From: Candidatus Fermentithermobacillaceae bacterium
Lineage (GTDB): Bacteria; Bacillota; Sulfobacillia; Fermentithermobacillales; Fermentithermobacillaceae
Length of the DNA stretch: 64,000 nt
Assembly: GCA_012842685.1 (NCBI GenBank)
Contig: DUSI01000049.1
Span: 62,001-126,000 of the forward strand
Direction: 5' to 3'
How positions within the stretch are numbered: the stretch's first letter is position 1; each line of letters begins with the position of its first letter. A model generated the notes under the pieces. That model was not told the DNA's origin. It worked only from the letters and a program-made list of their open reading frames with translations, and did not search any database. The position numbers and the translations under genes were made by a program. Positions 58,881 to 64,000 of this stretch are shown piece by piece.

Positions 58881-60602
58881 TCATTCCACCGAGACGATAT
58901 AGTAGTACAGCGGCTGACCGCCGTTATGGAATTCGATCTCGACCGCGCCTCCGAGCATGTCTTCCAGCTCTTTCCTGGCCTTATCCGCCGTCTCTTCGCT
59001 TATATCCATGCCCCAGTAGACGGTCACGACCTCGTCGTCTTTCTTTACCATGCGGGAGATGATCTCTTTCAGCGCGGTGGTCGGGTCTTTTCCTACGAAC
59101 TCGACTTTCCCCTCTACAAGGCCAAGGATATCGCCCTGGTTCATGACGTGCCTTCCGAACTTGCCGCTCCGCGCGGCGTAGGTCACCTCGCCGGTCTTGA
59201 CCTTCTTCAAGGCCTTGCTGGCTCTCTTCAGGTTGTGCCTCATCTCCTCGTTGAGGTTCAGGGACAGGAGGGCCGCTATGCCTTGGGGTATCGTCTTCGA
59301 CGGGATTATATACATGTTCCGGCCCGTCAGTTTCTTGGCCTGTTTGGCCGCGAGGAAGATGTTCCCGTTGTTGGGCAGGAAGATTATCTTCTTGGCCGCC
59401 ACCGTCTTCACCGCGGCGGCCAGCTCCGCGGTCGACGGGTTCATTGTAGTCCCGCCGTCTATGACGAGGTCAGAACCCAGGCTCTTCATGATATCCTTGA
59501 GACCTTCGCCGGTCGCGACCGAGACGATGCCCACTTCTTTCAGCTGTCTCCCCTCTGCAAGTATAGGAGGAGCCGGCAAGTAAGGCCCTCTCACGTCGCC
59601 CACCGCCCGGGCCGCTTCTTGAACCTCGGGCAAAGCCCCGGCGTCTGAGACGCTCCTCGCCATAGCCTGGGACTGCTCTATCATGTTGTCTATCGTGACG
59701 TTTGAGAGGGCTCCGTGCCTGAGGCACACGTTCAGGACCTCGCCGGGCCGGTCCGTGTGGATGTGGACCCTCACCAGTTCGCTCGATCCTACGACCAACA
59801 GAGAGTCGCCCAGAGAGGTAAGCTCCTCCCTGAGGAGGTTCGCCGTGGGTCCCCTGAGAGCCACCAGGAGCTGGGTGTCATAGGGGTACCTGATGTCCGC
59901 GGTCTCCAGTTCCTCGAGCCTGAGACCTTCCTTGCGCGCCTTGCCCGCCCCCTGCTCGGCCGGCCCTACGTCTATGCGCAATGCCCCTTCGGAAGTTAGC
60001 GCCTCAAGAAAACCTTCGACGATGAACACAAGCCCTTTTCCACCTGCATCCACCACACCTGCCTGCTTGAGCACCGGGAGCATATCGGGTGTGCGCTCCA
60101 GCACGGCTCTTGCTTCTTTGAGTCCGGACTCAAGGATGACCGCCAGATCTCTGGATGAAGCCGCCTTGGAAGCCCCGTCCCGGAGCCCCCTGAGGACCGT
60201 CAGGATGGTCCCCTCGACCGGCTTCATGACGGCCTTATAGGCGGTGGCCACCGCTTGGTCGAAGGCGCGGCATATCTCTGAAGCCGGGACGCTGTCCCGC
60301 CCGGCAAAACAAGTGGCGATTCCCCGAAGTATCTGTGAAAGTATAACTCCCGAGTTGCCGCGGGCCCCCATCAGTGCCCCGTGGCTCACGAGCTCCGCGG
60401 CTTCTCCCAGCTGGAGTCCGTGCCTCTTTGACAGAGTTTCTGCCGCAGAAGAGAGGGTGAGGTACATGTTGGTACCGGTGTCTCCGTCCGGCACCGGAAA
60501 CACGTTAAGCGAATCCACTTCCTTCTTGCGGGCTCCCAGGTACGAGCTCGCGCTCAAGATCAAACTCCGAAAAACGTCACCGTCCAAAACGCTATGGGCC
60601 AT
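58881..60602 (-). CDS. fakA: Fatty acid kinase subunit A
   Basis: 573 residues from ATG 60602 (GGGGAG six bases upstream). The DhaL-like kinase domain has VFPVPDGDTGTNMYLT, whose Asp residues bind Mg-ATP, and GARGNSGVILSQILRG. The C-terminal half (from about 310) is the FakB-interacting and DegV-like part (FLPNNGNIFLAAKQAKKLTG). It phosphorylates fatty acids held by FakB. It follows the Asp23 gene (overlap or 2 bases). Confidence 0.95.
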   Translation of the reverse strand: MAHSVLDGDVFRSLILSASSYLGARKKEVDSLNVFPVPDGDTGTNMYLTLSSAAETLSKRHGLQLGEAAELVSHGALMGARGNSGVILSQILRGIATCFAGRDSVPASEICRAFDQAVATAYKAVMKPVEGTILTVLRGLRDGASKAASSRDLAVILESGLKEARAVLERTPDMLPVLKQAGVVDAGGKGLVFIVEGFLEALTSEGALRIDVGPAEQGAGKARKEGLRLEELETADIRYPYDTQLLVALRGPTANLLREELTSLGDSLLVVGSSELVRVHIHTDRPGEVLNVCLRHGALSNVTIDNMIEQSQAMARSVSDAGALPEVQEAARAVGDVRGPYLPAPPILAEGRQLKEVGIVSVATGEGLKDIMKSLGSDLVIDGGTTMNPSTAELAAAVKTVAAKKIIFLPNNGNIFLAAKQAKKLTGRNMYIIPSKTIPQGIAALLSLNLNEEMRHNLKRASKALKKVKTGEVTYAARSGKFGRHVMNQGDILGLVEGKVEFVGKDPTTALKEIISRMVKKDDEVVTVYWGMDISEETADKARKELEDMLGGAVEIEFHNGGQPLYYYIVSVE

Positions 60603-60604
60603 GA

Positions 60605-60991
60605 TCAACTCCCCGAACTCCCTTGAAGCCTGATTCCTTGAACGTTCACCGTTACTTTCTTGATTTTGAGGCCCGTTACACTCTCAACGGTATACCTCAC
60701 TTTTTCCACAACCATCCGGGCGACTTCCGAGATCTTCACTCCGTACCCTACAACGATTGACAGATCGATGTAAACGAGATCGCCTTCGACGGACACCGAA
60801 ACTCCTTTGGCCAGGTTCTCTCTCCCCAGGAGTTCGGCGATCCCATCTACCATCCTGCGCCCGGCCATGCCGACGACACCGTAGCACTCGGTAGCCGCGG
60901 CCCCCGCGATCGTAGCGATAGCTTCTTCCGAGAGGACAAGACGCCCGAGTTTTGTCTCAACCTCTTTGCCGCTGAGCTGAGGCATTGCCAC
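60605..60991 (-). CDS. Asp23/Gls24-family protein
   Basis: 128 residues. [40 protein letters not shown] and [20 protein letters not shown] are the family pattern. Homologues (YloU) are alkaline-shock or envelope-associated proteins encoded beside fakA. Function not fixed. GGAGGG before the ATG. Confidence 0.93.
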   Translation of the reverse strand: MAMPQLSGKEVETKLGRLVLSEEAIATIAGAAATECYGVVGMAGRRMVDGIAELLGRENLAKGVSVSVEGDLVYIDLSIVVGYGVKISEVARMVVEKVRYTVESVTGLKIKKVTVNVQGIRLQGSSGS

Positions 60992-61057
60992 CCTCCTTCG
61001 CTTGCGAGGTCACTCCAACTTCTAGATGATTATCCGCTTTTCCTCCCTATTTTCCTA

Positions 61058-61066
61058 TGCTACAAT
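61058..61066 (+). promoter_or_regulatory. Extended -10 promoter element of rpmB
   Basis: TGC TACAAT, an extended -10 box, about 43 bases before the rpmB start. The -35 region (TTTTCC) is poor, as allowed for this class. Confidence 0.5.
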
Positions 61067-61108
61067 GCTAGGGTCACAGGTAAGTCGTCGCGCAAGGAGG
61101 TTTTTTCC

Positions 61109-61321
61109 GTGGCCAGGTGTGAAATCTGCGGAAAGACCAGGTCGGTCGGACACCGCGTAAGTCACTCGAACATAAAGACAAAAAGGACTTTCTCGCCCAA
61201 CATCCAGCGAGTCCGCGCCGTGGTAGACGGCCATGTCAAGAGGATCTACGCTTGCACCGCTTGCCTCCGCGCCGGAAAAGTCAGGAGAGCCGTGAGGGCC
61301 AGAGCGGTCTCCCAGGCCTGA
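61109..61321 (+). CDS. rpmB: Ribosomal protein L28
   Basis: 70 residues from GTG 61109 (AAGGAGG nine bases upstream). It starts [20 protein letters not shown], with CEICGK and a later CTACLRAGK making a zinc site. Convergent with spoVM, divergent from the Asp23 gene, the same layout as Bacillus. Confidence 0.96.
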   Translation: MARCEICGKTRSVGHRVSHSNIKTKRTFSPNIQRVRAVVDGHVKRIYACTACLRAGKVRRAVRARAVSQA

Positions 61322-61346
61322 GCACCCGAAGGCCGGGAAGAAGAGG

Positions 61347-61380
61347 AACACCTCCCCCTTTCGGAGAGGTGTTTTGATTT
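61347..61380 (+). terminator. Rho-independent terminator of rpmB
   Basis: AACACCTC (61347-61354) pairs with GAGGTGTT (61366-61373), then TTGATTTT. It lies between rpmB and spoVM. Confidence 0.85.
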
Positions 61381-61388
61381 TCAGGCGA

Positions 61389-61469
61389 TCACTTCACGCC
61401 GAAAATCCCTAAGATCGCTCTCACGATTTTCGAGAGCGGCCTGGGGACTTTCATGACGCGCACTTTCAC
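61389..61469 (-). CDS. spoVM: SpoVM, 26-residue spore coat anchoring peptide
   Basis: GTG at 61469 (AAGGGGGG eight bases upstream) encodes exactly 26 residues, the length of Bacillus SpoVM. The end half, PLSKIVRAILGIFGVK, matches the Bacillus pattern FLGGIVRAMLGSFRKD, and the key proline is at position 9 in both. SpoVM is an amphipathic helix that recognises the convex forespore membrane and anchors SpoIVA. The place next to rpmB and near rpe is also the Bacillus place. It was too short for ordinary gene calling. Confidence 0.88.
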   Translation of the reverse strand: MKVRVMKVPRPLSKIVRAILGIFGVK

Positions 61470-61483
61470 TCTCAAGCCCCCCT

Positions 61484-61651
61484 TCACAGCCCGCTCTTAT
61501 AGCCGTAATAGGCACCCGCGATAAGCGCCAATCCCAGAAGCGCGAGGATGACCCACGGGGGTAGCGAAACCAGGAGGATAATGAGGCCGGCGATCCCCAT
61601 GAGCGCCCAAAGGTAGACCCTCTTCCTGGAAGACCCGGACATAAAGCGCAT
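61484..61651 (-). CDS. Small two-span membrane protein between rpe and spoVM
   Basis: 55 residues, ATG 61651 (ATG 61642 possible). A basic start (MSGSSRKRVYLW) leads into two membrane helices (LMGIAGLIILLVSL and WVILALLGLALIAGAYYGY) joined by a PP turn. Unrecognised. It stands where thiN lies in Bacillus, 15 bases before spoVM, so it may be co-transcribed and possibly linked to sporulation. Codon use resembles the neighbours, which supports it being real. Confidence 0.65.
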   Translation of the reverse strand: MRFMSGSSRKRVYLWALMGIAGLIILLVSLPPWVILALLGLALIAGAYYGYKSGL

Positions 61652-61699
61652 AACATCCCCGCTTCTTCCGCAAAACTCAGTAAAGTATATTCACGGAAG

Positions 61700-62353
61700 C
61701 TATGAGGTGCTCTCTCTGAGGGCGATTATGGCAGTCCGCCTGTCGGGGGCCTTAAAGAGGTAGCTGCCCGAGACCAGGATCGTGGCGCCCGCTTTTACGA
61801 AAAGACCCGCGGTCTCCGGAGTCACTCCGCCGTCCACCTGTATCTCAACCATGCGGCCCGTCGCCTGTACCATATCTCGCACCGCCTGGACTTTCCTGGC
61901 CATACCCGTGAGACACTTCTGCCCGCCCCAGCCAGGGTTTACCGCCATCACGACCACCAGATCCACGAGGTCCATCACGTAGGAAAGGCATTCGGGCGGG
62001 GTGGCAGGGTTCAAGGCAACGCCGGCCTTAACCCCGTGGTCTCTTATGTTCTGCAGGACCCTGTGGAGATGCGCTGCAGCCTCAACATGCACGGTGAGAT
62101 AAGCCGCCCAAGGGAGAAACAGCGGCACGATCCGGTCGGGGTCTTTTACCATGAGGTGGATATCCAGAGGGAGCCCCAGGCCGTAGAGGCTTTCCGCCAC
62201 GTGAGGACCGTAGGTCAGGTTGGGGACAAAACAGCCATCCATTATGTCCAGGTGCAGGAGGTCGGCCCCCGCGTCCTTCACTGAAGCCACTTCCGCCTCC
62301 AGGTTCAAGGGATCTGCGGAGAGGAGCGACGGAGCCACTTTGATGTTACTCAT
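61700..62353 (-). CDS. rpe: Ribulose-phosphate 3-epimerase
   Basis: 217 residues from ATG 62353, eight bases inside rsgA (GAGGGAG ten bases upstream). Motifs: KVAPSLLSADPLNLEAEV; DLLHLDIMDGCFVPN (metal Asp and His), VVVMAVNPGWGGQKCL, and QVDGGVTPETA. It interconverts ribulose-5-P and xylulose-5-P. Position after rsgA is standard. Confidence 0.96.
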   Translation of the reverse strand: MSNIKVAPSLLSADPLNLEAEVASVKDAGADLLHLDIMDGCFVPNLTYGPHVAESLYGLGLPLDIHLMVKDPDRIVPLFLPWAAYLTVHVEAAAHLHRVLQNIRDHGVKAGVALNPATPPECLSYVMDLVDLVVVMAVNPGWGGQKCLTGMARKVQAVRDMVQATGRMVEIQVDGGVTPETAGLFVKAGATILVSGSYLFKAPDRRTAIIALRESTS

Positions 62354-63218
62354 ACTTGTATTTCTCCCTCTCAAGGCATTCTTCAAGGAGTGTGAGGTAG
62401 GTTTCGTACCTCTCCCTGGCGAGTCTTCCTTCTGCGAGGGCTTCCCTCACGGCGCACGCGTCCTCCGTCTTGTGGAGGCACCTCGGGAAGTGGCAGAGAG
62501 GCACGAGGTCTGCCATCTCCCTGTAGTAATAGCCGAGATCGTGAGGTTCACACTCGACCACATTGAGCCTGGAAAACCCCGGAGTGTCCGCTATGAAAGC
62601 GTCCCCTTCAACCGGATAGAGGGTGACGCCCTTGGTGGTGTGCCTCCCGCGCCGGATCTTGGAAAGCTGGCCTGTGGCTACCTCCTGCTTGGTGATAGCC
62701 GAGAGGATCTTGGATTTCCCGACGCCGCTGGCACCAGCCAGGACCACGTTGCTCCCCTTCATCTTTTCCACAAGTTCGTCAATCCCTTGTCCGGTAAGTG
62801 CCGAAGCAACCACCACTGCGTACCCGGCCTTCTCGTAGATAGAGGCGAGCCGCCTGATCTCTCCCGGGTCTTCTATGTCTGCCTTGTTGAAACACACCAC
62901 CGAGTCTATCTCCTGGCTCTCGACGTGAACCAGGATCCTGTCCATATATGTCAGGTCGATGGGAGGATGGGTCACTGCGGTCACCACGATGGCGAGGTCG
63001 ACGTTAGCCACCGGCGGGCGGATGAGGAAGTTCTTCCGCGGCAGGACTTCTTCAATGAGGTGCTCCCCGTCTTTCCTGCTCACCCTGACGAGGTCTCCCG
63101 GAGTCACCCGGACGCTGAGGCGCCTGAAGCGCCCCCTCAGAGAACACCGGACCGTGCTGCCTTCGATCCATACCAAACAGTAGGCGGAGTGAACGGCCGT
63201 TACCCTGCCCTGAAGCAC
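62346..63218 (-). CDS. rsgA: RsgA, 30S ribosome maturation GTPase
   Basis: 290 residues. OB domain (1-65), circularly permuted GTPase: G4 CFNKADIED (near 116) before G1 AGASGVGKSKILSAI, G3 DTPGFSRL, then the zinc end CHFPRCLHKTEDACAVREAL. It releases late 30S assembly factors. It lies 20 bases after prkC, as in other Firmicutes. Confidence 0.95.
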   Translation of the reverse strand: MLQGRVTAVHSAYCLVWIEGSTVRCSLRGRFRRLSVRVTPGDLVRVSRKDGEHLIEEVLPRKNFLIRPPVANVDLAIVVTAVTHPPIDLTYMDRILVHVESQEIDSVVCFNKADIEDPGEIRRLASIYEKAGYAVVVASALTGQGIDELVEKMKGSNVVLAGASGVGKSKILSAITKQEVATGQLSKIRRGRHTTKGVTLYPVEGDAFIADTPGFSRLNVVECEPHDLGYYYREMADLVPLCHFPRCLHKTEDACAVREALAEGRLARERYETYLTLLEECLEREKYKYE

Positions 63219-63238
63219 TTCCCAGTGAACACCTCACA

Positions 63239-64000
63239 TTAAGGTCTTATCGTCTCGTAGGTCTTCTTCCCGCCGATGTCAGTGATCACCGTAGCCTGGG
63301 TACCTTCCCACTCGATCGTCACCCTCTGCTCGATCTCCGGTTGAACCAGCTTGTCGTAGACGATCCTTTCCCCAAGGTCGTCTCTCACGGTGATCACGAC
63401 GCGGACGAGCTCAGTCTGCCCTCGATATGCTTCGGGGACCCTGAAGACCTTGACGAACCGGTGCGTTGCGCCGGTGGTCGTCCTGCTGCTCACCGTGAGC
63501 GAGACCCTATGCTGGAACGGTACCTCGGTACCCGGGGGCGGATTCTGCCCTATGACCGTGCCCTCAGGCACGGTGGACGCCTGATAGTCGATATTGTCCA
63601 GGACGAGGAGAGAGTCGGCGAGGATCTCCCTCGCCTCGTCCAGCATCATACCCAGGACGTTAGGCATCTGCACCGTCTTGGGCTCCGGACCCTGGGACAC
63701 CACCAGGTCCACGGGTGTGTTCTTCGGAACCTGCAGTCCTGCCTTGGGGCTTTGACTTATCACGCGGTCTTTCTCTATTTGCTCGTGATACATGCGGGTG
63801 ACGTTACCCATGTTTACTTCCGCGTTTTGCAGCTCAACCGATGCCTCTTTGAGGGTCATCCCCTCAACATCGGGGATGGTGGCGAGGTCCTGACCCTTCG
63901 ATACCAGGACCCAAATCTCCCTACCCTGCTTTACCTGTTCGCCGGGAAGAGGGCTCTGGGAGATAATCACGTTGGCGGGTACCTCCGGGTCGTTCCGCCA
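63239..64000 (-). CDS. prkC: PASTA end of a PrkC-type Ser/Thr kinase, N-terminus outside window
   Basis: 254 codons, open to the right edge. Three PASTA repeats are visible (about 1-30 partial, then ATIPDVEGMTLKEASVEL, and VQMPNVLGMMLDEAREIL), each ending in a QSP or QNP-type turn such as ISQSPKAG and IGQNPPPG. A C-terminal beta domain follows (RFVKVFRVPEAYRGQTELV; GGKKTYETIRP). PASTA repeats sense peptidoglycan fragments; the kinase part would be upstream. Position before rsgA identifies it as PrkC. Confidence 0.85.
   Translation of the reverse strand, partial: WRNDPEVPANVIISQSPLPGEQVKQGREIWVLVSKGQDLATIPDVEGMTLKEASVELQNAEVNMGNVTRMYHEQIEKDRVISQSPKAGLQVPKNTPVDLVVSQGPEPKTVQMPNVLGMMLDEAREILADSLLVLDNIDYQASTVPEGTVIGQNPPPGTEVPFQHRVSLTVSSRTTTGATHRFVKVFRVPEAYRGQTELVRVVITVRDDLGERIVYDKLVQPEIEQRVTIEWEGTQATVITDIGGKKTYETIRP

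Overview
The window comes from a GC-rich, endospore-forming member of the Bacillota (Clostridia-like). The evidence is a spore protease (GPR), an alpha/beta-type small acid-soluble spore protein with a sigma-G-type promoter, a 26-codon spoVM, ylbJ, FapR lipid control, and the classical Firmicutes gene order prkC-rsgA-rpe-spoVM-rpmB-asp23-fakA-recG-SASP-coaD-ylbJ-yceD-rpmF-fapR-plsX-fab genes-rnc-smc-ftsY-ylxM-ffh-rpsP-ylqC-ylqD-trmD-rplS-lepB-rbgA. GTG and TTG starts are frequent. I could not assign a genus. No rRNA, tRNA, CRISPR array or insertion sequence was recognised.

Left part (1-17.5 kb), accessory and signalling genes: a truncated class-V aminotransferase; a decayed gene; a four-gene membrane cluster (1340-4288) divergent from a MutL/GlmL-type ASKHA ATPase and an overlapping barrel-sandwich-repeat protein (4601-7913); an orphan cheD; a GAF/winged-helix regulator behind a 35-codon ORF; a PAS-GAF-GGDEF-HD-GYP cyclic-di-GMP protein; glnA with a clear sigma-A promoter; a frameshifted BlaR1-like M56 peptidase with its BlaI-type repressor; and a copper-handling pair (CopZ-like chaperone and an HMA/SafE/cupredoxin fusion).

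17.7-28.5 kb: a complete-looking compact Tad/Flp pilus operon (cpaB-cpaE-tadA-tadB-tadC-flp-tadE-tadG) transcribed leftward, with an S-layer-homology surface protein divergent from it, then a TPR membrane protein and threonine synthase.

28.5-64 kb: mostly the conserved backbone, read leftward. It carries ribosome maturation and protein export (rbgA, lepB, rplS, trmD, ylqD, khpA, rpsP, ffh, ylxM), the chromosome and SRP-receptor genes smc-ftsY, and a nine-gene lipid operon from fapR to rnc that includes a DegV/FakB gene. Further right are rpmF/yceD, coaD, recG, fakA, asp23, rpe, rsgA and the PASTA end of a PrkC-type kinase. Accessory genes sit at particular joints of this backbone: a glycyl-radical 4-hydroxyproline dehydratase pair and a glycosyltransferase between ftsY and ylxM, an S24-type regulator between rnc and smc, and a DMT transporter, gpr and a creatininase-family gene where rsmD usually lies. 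rimM and rsmD are missing from their usual places.

FakA, the DegV/FakB protein, PlsX, FapR and the Fab enzymes together give a full view of acyl-phosphate supply and its malonyl-CoA control. The least explained part is the 1340-7913 MutL-like/membrane-protein locus, which is the best candidate for an undescribed system.
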